A stretch of 64,000 nucleotides of DNA from an uncultured Collinsella sp. (GCA_958427975.1 CAUAEH010000001.1:1-64000); one strand, 5' to 3'. Counted from the stretch's first letter, positions 17,654-27,114 are shown. A program made the numbers and translations. The notes: generated by a model from the sequence alone, not told the origin.

Positions 17654-18667
17654 TTACACCATCGGGATGCGGTCGTGGTTGACTTGGCTGTAGAACAGGC
17701 GCTGGATTTCGGCGGCATCGCGTGACTGGCCGAGTGCCCACATGGTTTTGGCCACGAGCGTCTCGGTGGTCATGTCGTCGCCGCGCAGAATGCCCGGATA
17801 ATCGGCGTAAGCACGGCCGACCTCGTAAACGCCCAGATCGAGGCCCTCTTCGGGGACCTGCGTGGTCATAACGACAGTGCGGCCCGAATCGACCCAGCGG
17901 AAAATAGCCTCTTGGAACGACTCGCCCGACTCACCAAACTCGGGGATACCGCCAATGCCAAAGGTCTCAAGGATTACAGCATCGTAGCTATCGGCAAGGG
18001 CGTCGAGGATGCCCGGGTTTACGCCGGGCGTAAGCTTGAGTACAAATACGCGCGGATCGATGCTGTCGTAGAAACGCACCGGGTTTTCGCCCTGATGCGT
18101 GCCGTGAAGCCCATTGCGCACGATGCGGTCGTTGCGGATATAGGCAATGGGCGGATAGTTTACGCTAATGAACGCGTTAAAGCTCATGGTGCGCTGCTTG
18201 CGGGCGCGCGTGCCGGCAATGGCGACGCCGCCAAACACGATCGAGACGTCGTGCGAGTGCTCGTCGAGCGCATAGAGCAGGCTCTGGTACAGGTTGAGCT
18301 TGGCGTCGGTAAAGGGGTTGCCCATGGGCTTTTGCGAGCCGGTGAGCACGATGGGCTTGGGGCTGTCCTGAATCAGATAGGAAAGCGCCGCCGCGGTGTA
18401 GCTCATGGTGTCGGTGCCGTGCAGAATCACGAAGCCGTCGTGGTCGGCATAACCCTCGACGATGACGTCGCGGATACGCATCCAGTCACTGGGGCGCATA
18501 TTGGTGCTGTCGATGTTCATGGGCTGCACTACGTCGAGCTCGCAGAGGCCCGAGATCTCGGGGACGCTCTGGGCGAGCTCCTCACCGGTCAGGGCGGGGG
18601 AGAGGCCGTTGCCGTCCTCGGTCGATGCGATGGTGCCGCCCGTGGCGATGAGAAGGATGCGCTTCAT
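17654..18667 (-). CDS. ansA: Type I L-asparaginase
   Basis: A 337-residue cytoplasmic asparaginase that hydrolyses L-asparagine to aspartate and ammonia. The first catalytic threonine is in LLIATGGTIAST (residues ~4-15). The second signature is LHGTDTMSYTA, carrying the Thr-Asp pair near residue 86. GSQKPMGNPFTDAKLN is also conserved. There is no signal peptide, which fits the low-affinity cytoplasmic type. The ATG at 18667 follows AGGA. An imperfect inverted repeat (18742-18773) upstream may be its operator. Confidence 0.92.
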   Translation of the reverse strand: MKRILLIATGGTIASTEDGNGLSPALTGEELAQSVPEISGLCELDVVQPMNIDSTNMRPSDWMRIRDVIVEGYADHDGFVILHGTDTMSYTAAALSYLIQDSPKPIVLTGSQKPMGNPFTDAKLNLYQSLLYALDEHSHDVSIVFGGVAIAGTRARKQRTMSFNAFISVNYPPIAYIRNDRIVRNGLHGTHQGENPVRFYDSIDPRVFVLKLTPGVNPGILDALADSYDAVILETFGIGGIPEFGESGESFQEAIFRWVDSGRTVVMTTQVPEEGLDLGVYEVGRAYADYPGILRGDDMTTETLVAKTMWALGQSRDAAEIQRLFYSQVNHDRIPMV

Positions 18668-18741
18668 GCTGGTATTCCTATCGTATTTGCCGCCGCAGAG
18701 GCGGAGTCGTTCGGCAGTATTGTGGCACAGGGCGTCCAATG

Positions 18742-18773
18742 TTCAAACGTATTACATCATCTGTAACGTTTGA
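18742..18773. promoter_or_regulatory. Inverted repeat upstream of asparaginase
   Basis: TTCAAACGT...TTACA and TGTAACGTTTGAA form a 13-bp inverted repeat, interrupted by two extra bases in one arm, around TCATC. It lies about 75 bases upstream of the asparaginase start and about 160 bases upstream of guaA. It looks like an operator, but its target gene and regulator are unknown. Confidence 0.45.
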
Positions 18774-18934
18774 AAACACTTCAATTGCCGTCAAATAGGG
18801 GCCCAGGTCGTGCGTTTGCCGTGCGCTGATGGCTGCGAGGGGCGAGAAACCCCATATAACGTGTACACTATGGAGGTTATTTTCGTTCATTCACGCGGGT
18901 GGGCACCGGCTCCCCGCCAACAAGAGGGGGAACC

Positions 18935-20533
18935 ATGGATCAAAAGGCTTCCGCAAAGGTCCTCGTACTCGACTTTGGTGCGCAGTACGGTCAGCTCATT
19001 GCCCGTCGCGTCCGCGACCTCAACGTGTATTCCGAGATTGTCCCCTGCGACATCTCGGCCGACGAGATTCGCGAGATGAACGCCTCTGCGCTCATCCTTT
19101 CCGGCGGCCCGGCTTCCGTGTATGCCGAGGACGCTCCGTCCATCGATCCCGCCATCTTTGACCTGGGCCTTCCCGTCCTGGGCTTTTGCTACGGCCATCA
19201 GATCACAGCCGTGACGCTCGGCGGCAAGGTCGGTCACTCCGAGGTGGGCGAGTACGGCCGCGCCACCATTACGCGCACGGCCGGCGCCAAGCTCTTTAAC
19301 TCCACGCCTATGGAGCAGACCGTGTGGATGAGCCACCGCGACGCCGTGTCCGAGGTGCCCGAGGGCTTTACCGTTACCGCCAGCACCGACGTGTGCCCGG
19401 TTGCTGCCATGGAGTGCGTCGAGCGCAAGATCTTCACCACGCAGTTCCACCCCGAGGTCAAGCACTCCGAGTACGGTCAGCAGCTGCTGAGCAACTTCCT
19501 GTTTGAGATTTGCGGCCTGGAGCCCAACTGGAGCATGGACAACCTGGTCGAGACCATGACGGCCGAGTTCCGCGAGAAGGTCGGCGACGACCGCGTGATT
19601 CTGGCCCTGTCCGGCGGCGTCGACTCCTCCGTCGTGGCTGCGCTGGGCGCCCGCGCCGTGGGCAAGCAGATGACCTGCGTGTTCATCAACCACGGCCTGC
19701 TGCGCAAGGGCGAGCCCGAGCAGGTGGAGGAGGTCTTCACCAAGCAGTTTGACGTCGACTTTATTCACGTCCACGCCGAGGACCGTTATGCCGAGCTTCT
19801 GGCCGGCGTGACCGAGCCCGAGGAGAAGCGCCGCATCATCGGTACGCAGTTCTGGAAAGAGTTCTTCGCCGTGGCGCAGCAGCTCGAGTCCGATGGCAAG
19901 CCGGTCAAGTACCTGGCTCAGGGCACCATCTACCCCGACATCATCGAGTCCGGCGCTCGCAAGACGGGCGGTAAGACGGCCACCATCAAGAGCCACCACA
20001 ACCTGATCCCGTTCCCCGAGGGCGTGCACTTCGACCTCATCGAGCCGCTCGATCATTTCTTTAAGGACGAGGTCCGCGCGCTTGGTCTGGCGCTTGGCCT
20101 GCCGGGTCACATCGTGTTCCGTCAGCCTTTCCCGGGTCCGGGTCTGGCCATCCGCATCATCGGCGCGGTCGACAAGGAGAAACTCGAGATCATCAAGAAC
20201 GCCGACGCCATCGTGCGTGAGGAGCTCGATGCCTACAACCAGCGTCTGTTTGAGCAGACCGGCGAGCGCAACTCCGAGCACAGCTGCTGGCAGTATTTCG
20301 CGGTCCTGCCCGACATTAAGTCCGTCGGCGTTATGGGCGACGAGCGCACCTATCAGCGCCCGATCATCCTGCGTGCCGTCGAGTCCAGCGATGCCATGAC
20401 CGCCGACTGGGCCAAGCTGCCCTACGACGTGCTGGCCCGCATCTCTGGCCGCATCGTTGCCGAGGTTCCCGGCGCCAACCGCGTGTGCTACGACATCACG
20501 TCCAAGCCGCCCGCGACCATCGAGTGGGAATAG
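18935..20533 (+). CDS. guaA: GMP synthase (glutamine-hydrolysing)
   Basis: A 532-residue two-domain enzyme converting XMP to GMP with glutamine and ATP. The class I amidotransferase domain (~1-205) has nucleophile Cys in GFCYGHQ and the His-Glu pair in FHPEVKHSE. The ATP pyrophosphatase domain has the P-loop LSGGVDSSV (~230). The carboxy-terminal dimerisation region ends with the typical PPATIEWE. The ATG at 18935 follows AGAGGGGG. A hairpin terminator follows the gene. Length and motifs are complete. Confidence 0.97.
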   Translation: MDQKASAKVLVLDFGAQYGQLIARRVRDLNVYSEIVPCDISADEIREMNASALILSGGPASVYAEDAPSIDPAIFDLGLPVLGFCYGHQITAVTLGGKVGHSEVGEYGRATITRTAGAKLFNSTPMEQTVWMSHRDAVSEVPEGFTVTASTDVCPVAAMECVERKIFTTQFHPEVKHSEYGQQLLSNFLFEICGLEPNWSMDNLVETMTAEFREKVGDDRVILALSGGVDSSVVAALGARAVGKQMTCVFINHGLLRKGEPEQVEEVFTKQFDVDFIHVHAEDRYAELLAGVTEPEEKRRIIGTQFWKEFFAVAQQLESDGKPVKYLAQGTIYPDIIESGARKTGGKTATIKSHHNLIPFPEGVHFDLIEPLDHFFKDEVRALGLALGLPGHIVFRQPFPGPGLAIRIIGAVDKEKLEIIKNADAIVREELDAYNQRLFEQTGERNSEHSCWQYFAVLPDIKSVGVMGDERTYQRPIILRAVESSDAMTADWAKLPYDVLARISGRIVAEVPGANRVCYDITSKPPATIEWE

Positions 20534-20567
20534 AACAGACGTTCGATTCTGTGTTATAATATCCCGC

Positions 20568-20601
20568 AATGGGCGCGGCCTCTTCCGAAGCCGCGCCCAT
20601 T
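20568..20601 (+). terminator. Hairpin after guaA
   Basis: A 12-bp perfect stem AATGGGCGCGGC/GCCGCGCCCATT encloses a 10-nt loop 35 bases past guaA. Only a short AT stretch (GCTATATTT) follows, so termination may be partial. A TATAAT just upstream (20555-20560) could be a -10 element for the next gene. Confidence 0.65.
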
Positions 20602-20654
20602 GCTATATTTGGTCGGATATCGACGGAAACCCAAGCTCAGGGAGGTTTGTTGCG

Positions 20655-21290
20655 ATGGCATACGATTTCAAGAAGGAGTTCAGGGAGCTCTACAAGCCGT
20701 CCGGCAAGCCGAGCGTCGTAACCGTTCCGCCTATGAGCTACGTCGCCGTGCGGGGCAAGGGCAATCCCAATGCCGAAGGCGGCGAGTACCAGAACGCGTT
20801 GCCGCTGCTCTACGGCGTCGGTTATACCATCAAGATGTCGAAGAAGGGCCCGCGAGAGATCAAAGGCTATTTCGACTTCGTCGTGCCTCCGCTCGAGGGC
20901 TTCTGGTGGCAAGACCGCACCGATGGCGAGATTGATTATGCGCGGAAGGATGACTTCAACTTCATCTCGTGCATCCGTCTGCCCGATTTCGTCACTCGCG
21001 AGGACTTCGACTGGGCAGTTTCGGAAGCTGTCGCCAAGAAGAAGCTGGACTTCTCGGCGGTCGAGCTGCTGAGGGTCGACGAGGGTCTTTGCGTTCAGTG
21101 CATGCATACCGGGCCTTACGACGACGAGCCGGCGACCATAGACGCCATGCGCGCATTCGCGGCGGAACGGGGCTACGCCCCCGACTTCTCCGAAGCCCGT
21201 CTGCATCACGAGATTTACCTCTCCGACCCGCGCAAGTGCGCGCCGGAGAAGCTCAAGACCGTGATCCGTCATCCCATAAAGTTGATTTAG
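20655..21290 (+). CDS. GyrI-like small-molecule-binding protein
   Basis: A 211-residue protein with no DNA-binding domain. It carries the GyrI-like fold: an early MSYVAVRGKGNPN motif (~30-42), a central region ending in FWWQDRT, and LCVQCMHTGPYDDEPATIDAM (~150-172). The last resembles the effector-binding strand-loop of GyrI/Rob domains. Such stand-alone proteins may bind or hydrolyse small molecules. GGGAGG precedes the ATG. No partner regulator adjoins it, and the ligand is unknown. Confidence 0.85.
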   Translation: MAYDFKKEFRELYKPSGKPSVVTVPPMSYVAVRGKGNPNAEGGEYQNALPLLYGVGYTIKMSKKGPREIKGYFDFVVPPLEGFWWQDRTDGEIDYARKDDFNFISCIRLPDFVTREDFDWAVSEAVAKKKLDFSAVELLRVDEGLCVQCMHTGPYDDEPATIDAMRAFAAERGYAPDFSEARLHHEIYLSDPRKCAPEKLKTVIRHPIKLI

Positions 21291-21302
21291 CGAAGCGAGT
21301 GA

Positions 21303-21586
21303 CGCCAATCGCTTCGGCTTTTTGGGGGCTCGCCGTGGCGTGGTCGGCAACGGGACGCGCCATGCGACCGGTGGCGGAGGCCGAGGCGCGGGAGCGCGCG
21401 TTCGTTTGCACCGCCTCGCACGACCTCGTCACCCCGCTCATGGCGGTGACCGCGAACTGCGACGTACTTGAAGCGGAGGCATCCGATCAGGCCGGCCTTG
21501 CGTCCTGGGTCGCCAACATCCGTGCAGCGGTGGACGAGATGGCGACTCGCATCGCTGACATGCTCATGCACATGGGCGGCGACTAG
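21303..21586 (+). pseudogene. Histidine-kinase fragment (dimerisation domain only)
   Basis: This frame encodes the end of a membrane segment (FWGLAVAWSATG), then RPVAEAEARERAFVCTASHDLVTPLMAVTANCDVLE. That is a classic histidine-kinase H-box region with the phospho-acceptor histidine. It stops 50 residues later, before any ATP-binding N, G1 or G2 box. The sensor portion is also missing. An in-frame ATG at 21362 could yield a 74-residue stand-alone piece. The gene looks truncated at both ends, probably by insertion or deletion at the edge of the GC-rich island. Confidence 0.65.
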
Positions 21587-21649
21587 CCAGGGCGATCCCT
21601 GCAACGGGCATTATTATCCGGGAAGCGTTTGATTGCGAGGCACGCCGGT

Positions 21650-21677
21650 GTGAGGGCCTGAGTCGTTAGGCCCTCAC
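21650..21677. terminator. Hairpin at the end of the kinase gene
   Basis: A perfect 10-bp stem GTGAGGGCCT/AGGCCCTCAC with an 8-nt loop spans the stop codon of the minus-strand kinase. There is no T tract on either strand, so it is a weak or bidirectional terminator candidate. Confidence 0.5.
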
Positions 21678-23062
21678 AGGGGGACCGCGATGGTGGCCAC
21701 CGCGCCGCCCGAGGGGCTGTTGGCGAGCGAGACGGAGCCCCCGTGGGCGCTCGCGGCCTCGGAGGCGACGTGGAGGCCGAGCCCGTAGTGGCGGCCTCCG
21801 TCGCGCGAGGAGCGGGAGGAGTCGTCTGTGAAGAGGCGCTCGCAGCCGCGTTCGAGGGCGGCGGGAGAGAAGCCCGGTCCGTCGTCGGACACCTCGATGA
21901 CGAGGTGGCCGCCCTCGACGTCGCAGGAGACCGCCACGCGCGAGCGCGCGTGCTCGGCGGCGTTGGCCACGAGGTTCGCGGCGGCTCGCGCCAGGCTGGT
22001 TCGGTCGAGCAGGGCCTCGGGCGCGCCCGCGACAGCAGGGCCCGTGGCCGCGTCGAGCGTCACGCCTCGCGCCCGGGCGATCTGGGCGGCCTCGGCGAGG
22101 ACCTGCTCGCAGAGCTCGGCCGGCCGCATGGGGGCCCTCTCCGCCCCGCCGGACCCGCGCGAGGCCTCGATGAGCAGGCGCACGTAGCCGTCGAGCCTTT
22201 CGACACTGCCGGCTATGTCGCGCGCGGCGGCCGCGAGGTCGGCGTCTTTCTCGTCTTCCAGCTCCTCCGCCACGAAGTCGGCATTGGCGCGCAGCACGGT
22301 GAGCGGCGTCTTGAGGTCGTGGGCGAGCGACGCCACCTGCTCGCGCTGCCCCCGCTCCGCGGCCCAGCGGGCTTCGAGCGACTCGGCGAGGGAGGCCCGC
22401 ATAGCGTCCATCGCGGCGAGGACGTCGTTCACCTCGCGCACGTTGGTGCTGCCGACCGCGAAGTCGAGCTCCCCCGCGCCGACGCGCTCCGCCGCCTCCG
22501 CGAGTGGCGCCATCTTGCGCGAGATCACGCGGCTCGCGCGGCGCGCCACGAGCGCGAGCGCGAGCGCGCTTCCCGCAGCGGCGCCGACGAGCATGAGGTT
22601 CTGCGGGTTGGGAAGCAGGCCGGCGAGGTCGCGCGAGACCCACTGCGGCAGGTACTCACTGACGAGTGCGCAGGCCCCGCCGCCCTTGAGCGGGAACGCG
22701 GCGTAGGTGAGGCCCGAGCCCCCGCCCTCAATCTCCACTGTGCCCGGATCCGCGGCGAGTGCCGCACGGGCCATTTCCGTCGCGTCCTCGAGCCGCGTGC
22801 CCTCGAGGTCTGTCATCAGCACGTATCCGTCCTTATTCAGGATGAGGTAGCGGTATGCCGTCGGCACGTCCTGCTGCCCGCAGACGCCGTCGCGTGCCAG
22901 GCCCTCCGCGACCTCGCGCGTATTGGCCGGCCCCCAGCTTGCCTCGTAGACGAAGCCCGCGTTGATCGCCGCGGAGAGCGCCATGAACGAGGCGAGCCAC
23001 GCCGTGGCAACCGCCGCGAACGCGTAGGCGAAGTAGCGCGCGATGACGAAGGAGAGCGGCAT
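21674..23062 (-). CDS. Sensor histidine kinase (LanK-like)
   Basis: A 462-residue membrane kinase. One hydrophobic segment lies near residues 5-35 and a second near 160-180, enclosing an extracytoplasmic sensor domain. A HAMP-like linker precedes the H-box SLAHDLKTPLTVLRAN. The N box is NLVANAAEHA and the G boxes are DDGPGFS and HYGLGLH. It lies downstream of a response regulator in the same operon direction. A GTG 39 bases further upstream is an alternative start that would overlap the regulator; I chose the ATG at 23062 with GAGGT ahead. The third-codon GC is higher than in neighbouring core genes. It likely senses a peptide antibiotic. Confidence 0.88.
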   Translation of the reverse strand: MPLSFVIARYFAYAFAAVATAWLASFMALSAAINAGFVYEASWGPANTREVAEGLARDGVCGQQDVPTAYRYLILNKDGYVLMTDLEGTRLEDATEMARAALAADPGTVEIEGGGSGLTYAAFPLKGGGACALVSEYLPQWVSRDLAGLLPNPQNLMLVGAAAGSALALALVARRASRVISRKMAPLAEAAERVGAGELDFAVGSTNVREVNDVLAAMDAMRASLAESLEARWAAERGQREQVASLAHDLKTPLTVLRANADFVAEELEDEKDADLAAAARDIAGSVERLDGYVRLLIEASRGSGGAERAPMRPAELCEQVLAEAAQIARARGVTLDAATGPAVAGAPEALLDRTSLARAAANLVANAAEHARSRVAVSCDVEGGHLVIEVSDDGPGFSPAALERGCERLFTDDSSRSSRDGGRHYGLGLHVASEAASAHGGSVSLANSPSGGAVATIAVPL

Positions 23063-23088
23063 GCCCCCGCGACCTCGCGCCCCGGTCC

Positions 23089-23751
23089 TCAAAGCTGCCA
23101 CTTGTACCCCATCCCCCAGACGGTCGCGATCGGATCGGCGCCGGCCTCGGAGAGTTTCCTCCGGGCGCGGCTGACCTGCATGGATATGGCCGCGTCGTCG
23201 GCGTCGCTCTCCCAGCCGAGCACCGCCTCGCGTATCTGTGCGCGGCTCATGACCTGCCCGGGGTGGCGGGCGAGGTACTCGCAGATGGCGTACTCGGTGG
23301 GCGTGAGCGGCACGGCCTCGCCACCCACGGCGAGGCCGCGCGCCCCGAGGTCGATCCGCACCTCCCCGAAGGAGAGGGCGTGCGAGCGCGGCCGGCGCTC
23401 ACGGCGTAGATGGGCCGCGACCTTGGCGCGCAGCTCCGCGGCCCCGAAGGGCTTGCGGACGTAGTCGTCGGCGCCCAGGCCGTAGCCGGCCACGGCGTCC
23501 TCCTCGGCCACGCGCGCGGTCAGGAAGATGATGGGCCCGTCGAAGTCCGGGCGGATCTGCCGCACGAGCTCGAAGCCGTCGAGCCCCGGCATCATGACGT
23601 CGCAGAGCACGAGGTCGAAGCGCGAAAGGTCCATCCCCGGGACCGCCGTCGGGTCCGCTGCCTTGACGACCTCATGGCCGTCGCGGCCGAGGACGCGCGC
23701 GAGCGCGTCGAGGATCGCCCGCTCATCATCCACTGCCAGTATCCTCGCCAT
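23089..23751 (-). CDS. OmpR-type response regulator
   Basis: A 220-residue regulator. The receiver domain (~1-115) has the acidic pair DDE (~8), the phospho-acceptor aspartate in LVLCDVMMPG and lysine in VRKPF. The winged-helix output domain (~125-220) has LTPTEYAICEYLARHPGQVMSRAQI and ends in VWGMGYKWQL. AGGAGGT precedes the ATG at 23751. It is paired with the downstream kinase. By position it should control the adjacent immunity transporter genes, an arrangement typical of lantibiotic LanRK systems. Confidence 0.92.
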   Translation of the reverse strand: MARILAVDDERAILDALARVLGRDGHEVVKAADPTAVPGMDLSRFDLVLCDVMMPGLDGFELVRQIRPDFDGPIIFLTARVAEEDAVAGYGLGADDYVRKPFGAAELRAKVAAHLRRERRPRSHALSFGEVRIDLGARGLAVGGEAVPLTPTEYAICEYLARHPGQVMSRAQIREAVLGWESDADDAAISMQVSRARRKLSEAGADPIATVWGMGYKWQL

Positions 23752-23795
23752 ATTCGACCTCCTGAAACTCCCGTTGCATTGTACTTGCGCCGCGC

Positions 23796-24197
23796 TCAGC
23801 GGTCTAGAGCCCCGCGCGCAGCCGCGGGCGCCTCGGCCGCATCGCACGCGCGGTAGCGCACGCCCGAGCCGCCGCGCGCCTCAATCTCGAGCCAGCCCTC
23901 GCCGTTCGACTCCCGTCCGAAGAAGATGAGCTGGAGCTCTCGGACATTGCCCCTGTCGTCCGCCGCGTCCACCAGGTAGACGTAGTTCGCCCCCGCCCCG
24001 GTGGCGTCGGCGTAGGAGCTCGCGTGGCTGCCGGGCTCGGGCGCGGGCGCCCACATGGTGATCTCAGGGTTGGGCAGCACGCGGTCGGCGATCGAGCGCA
24101 GCGCCGACCCCCAGCCGGCGCCGAGCAGGGCATTCCCGCCCAGGACGAGCGCTGCGGAGAGGAGGACGAGCACGGCGGCGAGCGGCTTCCTACTCAT
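23796..24197 (-). CDS. YxeA-like (DUF1093) exported protein
   Basis: A 133-residue protein with an amino-terminal signal or anchor (KPLAAVLVLLSAALVLGGNALLG). The extracytoplasmic part contains NYVYLVDAADDRGNVRELQLIFFG, resembling the small YxeA/DUF1093 fold, in which a beta-strand tyrosine motif precedes a short polar hairpin. Its ATG overlaps the permease stop by 8 bases, so it is the fourth gene of the transporter operon. YxeA-like proteins often accompany bacitracin- or lantibiotic-type ABC exporters; their role is not settled. Confidence 0.65.
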   Translation of the reverse strand: MSRKPLAAVLVLLSAALVLGGNALLGAGWGSALRSIADRVLPNPEITMWAPAPEPGSHASSYADATGAGANYVYLVDAADDRGNVRELQLIFFGRESNGEGWLEIEARGGSGVRYRACDAAEAPAAARGALDR

Positions 24198-25005
24198 CTG
24201 CCCTCGCGTCCTCGAAGCGGCAGAACCAGGCCAGAAGGACGGCGGCGGCTGCCAGGGCGAGCACGAGGCCAGCGAGCGCAGTCGTGAGGAGAGGGCCCGC
24301 CGCGCGTGCGGCGTCGATGAAGGCCTCCACCCCGAGCGACCCCAGGCGCGCGGGCCAGGCGAGCGGCACCCAGCTCAGGGGCGTCGCCAGGGCACCGGTG
24401 AGCTCGCCGGTCATGAGGCCGTGCGCAAGTCCGCCCACTGAGAAGAACGCGAGGAGCATTCCCGCCGCGCCGGCGCCGATGGCGGCGTTGCGGCCGAGGC
24501 GCAGGGCCACGCCGAGCCCCAGCGCGTAGAGGGGCAGGCTGCCCAGCACGATGCCCGCCCAGGCGGCCGCAAGCGGAGCGGGCCCGAGCGGCAGGCGCCC
24601 GGCGGCGGCGAGCACGGCCCCGAACACGCCGAGCGCCACGGCCAGCGCGCCCGCGCCGAGCGCCGCAAGGGCGAGCAGCTTCGCCGCGGCGGCGCGCCCG
24701 CGCGAGGGGACCGCCGTGAGGTTGGCGAGGCGCCCGGCAGCGCGCTCCTCGTCCACGGCGAGCCCGCAGACGATGGCGGACATGAGCGGCATGAGGGCGC
24801 CGAGGAACTGGGCGTAGGCGTCCGCGCCCAGCGCCGGGTCCCATCGGGTTATGGAGAAGTACTCGCCGCAGGCAAGACCGGCTGCCAGGCCGCAGGCGAG
24901 GTGCACCGCCGTGAGCGGGGAGCGCGCCAGGCGCAGGGCCTCGGAGAGCAGGGCCCGCGAGAGAGTCATGCGCGGCGTCGGGTCGGAGAGTCGTGTCACG
25001 GCCAT
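24190..25005 (-). CDS. Lantibiotic-immunity-type ABC permease (LanG-like)
   Basis: A 271-residue membrane protein with about six hydrophobic segments and an early loop containing EYFSITRWDPALG, typical of the ABC-2 permeases of MutG/NisG type. The ATG at 25005 overlaps the preceding stop by one base and is preceded by GGAGAGGTG. It pairs with the next permease to form the channel of an exporter that removes peptide antibiotics from the membrane. Alanine and leucine dominate and GC-ending codons are near-universal, unlike flanking core genes. Confidence 0.82.
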   Translation of the reverse strand: MAVTRLSDPTPRMTLSRALLSEALRLARSPLTAVHLACGLAAGLACGEYFSITRWDPALGADAYAQFLGALMPLMSAIVCGLAVDEERAAGRLANLTAVPSRGRAAAAKLLALAALGAGALAVALGVFGAVLAAAGRLPLGPAPLAAAWAGIVLGSLPLYALGLGVALRLGRNAAIGAGAAGMLLAFFSVGGLAHGLMTGELTGALATPLSWVPLAWPARLGSLGVEAFIDAARAAGPLLTTALAGLVLALAAAAVLLAWFCRFEDARADE

Positions 25006-25771
25006 CACCTCTCCTCGGAGCGCGCGAACCAGGCCGCGCCCGCCGCCGTGAGCGCGGCGAACGCGAGCGCGCAGACCGCAAGGCCCGCCAGTGTGAGCAT
25101 GCCGTCCGCCGTGAGCGCCCCGCCGAGCGCCATGTCTGCCGCGAGTGGCTCGCCGCTCGGCAGCACGGGGATGAAGCTCGTGGGGATGACCATGCTCGCG
25201 GACGGCGGAAAGAGCTGCGGCAGCGGCACCAACGACCAGGCGAACCCACCCACGAGCTGCGCGGCGAGCGGGCAGAAGATGCCCGCGAGCATGCCGAGCC
25301 GCGCCGTGAGGAAGAGCCCTGCGGGGATCATCCACGCCGCGGTCACCGTGTTGACGAGCGCGCAGAGGAGCATCGTGAGCGTGCCCGCGGCCGTGAGGCC
25401 CTGCGAGGAGAACGCCGAGCCCGCGAGGTAGATGCCGAAGACCACGAGGTTCGAGAGCGTGCAGAGCGCGAGGCACCAGAGCGCCTTGGCCCACCAGGCG
25501 CGCCCGAGCGGGAAGCCCAAGCCTAGAAGCCCCCGCATCCGCGTGCGCGCGTCCGCCCGCGCGACGCAAGCCACTACGAGCGAGAGAGCCACGGGCAAGA
25601 AGAGCGCGTACCAGTAGTTCCACGCGCTGAAGATCTGCACACCCCGGTAGGGCATCGCGCCGAGCAGTGGCATCGGCAGCGCCATGAGCACGGCCAGGCG
25701 AACCGGTGCCGCGTGGCGCGACTTCAGGGCCTCGGCGCGCAGGCCCGCGAGCAGGCCGCCTTTCTCGCCCG

Positions 25772-25775
<4 letters not shown>
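25005..25775 (-). CDS. Lantibiotic-immunity-type ABC permease (LanE-like)
   Basis: A 256-residue membrane protein with six hydrophobic segments. An amino-terminal LRAEALKSRHAAPVRL is followed by a first helix, and a FSAWNYWYALFLP loop is characteristic of MutE/EpiE immunity permeases. Its ATG overlaps the ATPase stop by four bases (ATGA), so it is translationally coupled. Together with the neighbouring permease and ATPase it should form a LanFEG-type complex. Confidence 0.83.
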
Positions 25776-26500
<725 letters not shown>

Positions 26501-26695
26501 GGGTTCGTCCTTTCTCTTCCGGGCGCACGGGCCGAGTCGCCGTGCCCGCGCGCCTTACCTTTCGGGTTCACCATCCATGGTGGGGCGCGTTTCTAACGAA
26601 GCCGTAACGGCCGTTGGGCTCTTTTGGAGCCAGCCCTTCTCGACCCGTACGCCACTCATGGTATGTTTATCGCGATAACAAGGACGGAGGTGCCC

Positions 26696-26806
26696 GTGGC
26701 ACGCAATAAGTACCCGGAGGAGACGGTCGAGAAGATTCTCGACGTTGCCGAGCGGCTCCTCGTGGAGCGCGGCTAAGAGCACACCACGATGATCTGAAGA
26801 GCAATA
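26696..26806 (+). pseudogene. TetR regulator broken by a nonsense codon
   Basis: A GTG start at 26696 with AAGGACGGAGG upstream opens VARNKYPEETVEKILDVAERLLVERG, a typical TetR first helix. The next codon is TAA. Reading on in the same frame gives EHTTM, exactly the continuation expected after a tyrosine (RGYEHTTM), so a single TAC or TAT to TAA change explains the stop. The frame then ends again at TGA (26804-26806), and the rest of the HTH and ligand domain is gone. It lies divergent from the immunity operon, where it may once have been a regulator. Confidence 0.75.
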
Positions 26807-26840
26807 CGCTAAACCGAAAAAGGTAATCGAAGCCGCGCTT

Positions 26841-27023
26841 GTGGACTTATCGAGGGTCGAGATTCCCGCCCCATCCATCGGCACCCAGCAGAAGGTCGTC
26901 GACATCCTCGACCGCTTCGACTCCCTAACGAAATCGCTCACCGACGGTATCCCCGCCGAAATCGAGGTACGCCGGGCGCAGTACGGGTACTACCGCGACC
27001 GCCTGCTCGACTTCCGAAACTAA
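26841..27023 (+). pseudogene. Tail of a type I restriction specificity subunit (HsdS)
   Basis: The 60 residues VEIPAPSIGTQQKVVDILDRFDSL followed by EIEVRRAQYGYYRDRLLDF are the conserved end of an HsdS target-recognition half: a P-P-type strand, the Q-Q-x-I-V-x-I-L-D-x-F helix and the R-x-x-Q-Y-x-x-Y-R-x-x-L-L terminus. Everything before it, including both DNA-recognition domains, is absent, as are hsdM and hsdR. It abuts the broken TetR gene, so the junction near 26810 marks a past recombination. Confidence 0.8.
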
Positions 27024-27031
27024 GTGAGAAT

Positions 27032-27082
27032 AAGTTATCGGTACGCTTTTTTATAAAATGTAAAAAAGTACCCCCATAACTT
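27032..27082. promoter_or_regulatory. Interrupted inverted repeat upstream of the ATPase
   Basis: AAGTTAT, GGTAC and TTTTTTA (27032-27054) reappear in inverted order as TAAAAAA, GTACC and ATAACTT (27060-27082). The structure follows the hsdS tail and ends 32 bases before the ATPase start. It could terminate upstream transcripts or serve as an operator. Confidence 0.5.
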
Positions 27083-27114
27083 ATAAAATGGACACTGAAA
27101 AAGAGGGGTGCATC

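Noticed and set aside
18780..18934. Purine riboswitch upstream of guaA
   Set aside because: The leader does not show the conserved TATAA...G three-way-junction core; only a small GCGGG/CCCGC pairing is present.
21743..23464. 573-codon plus-strand frame over the kinase and regulator
   Set aside because: Extreme Arg/Gly/Glu content in a very GC-rich region, antisense to clear two-component genes.
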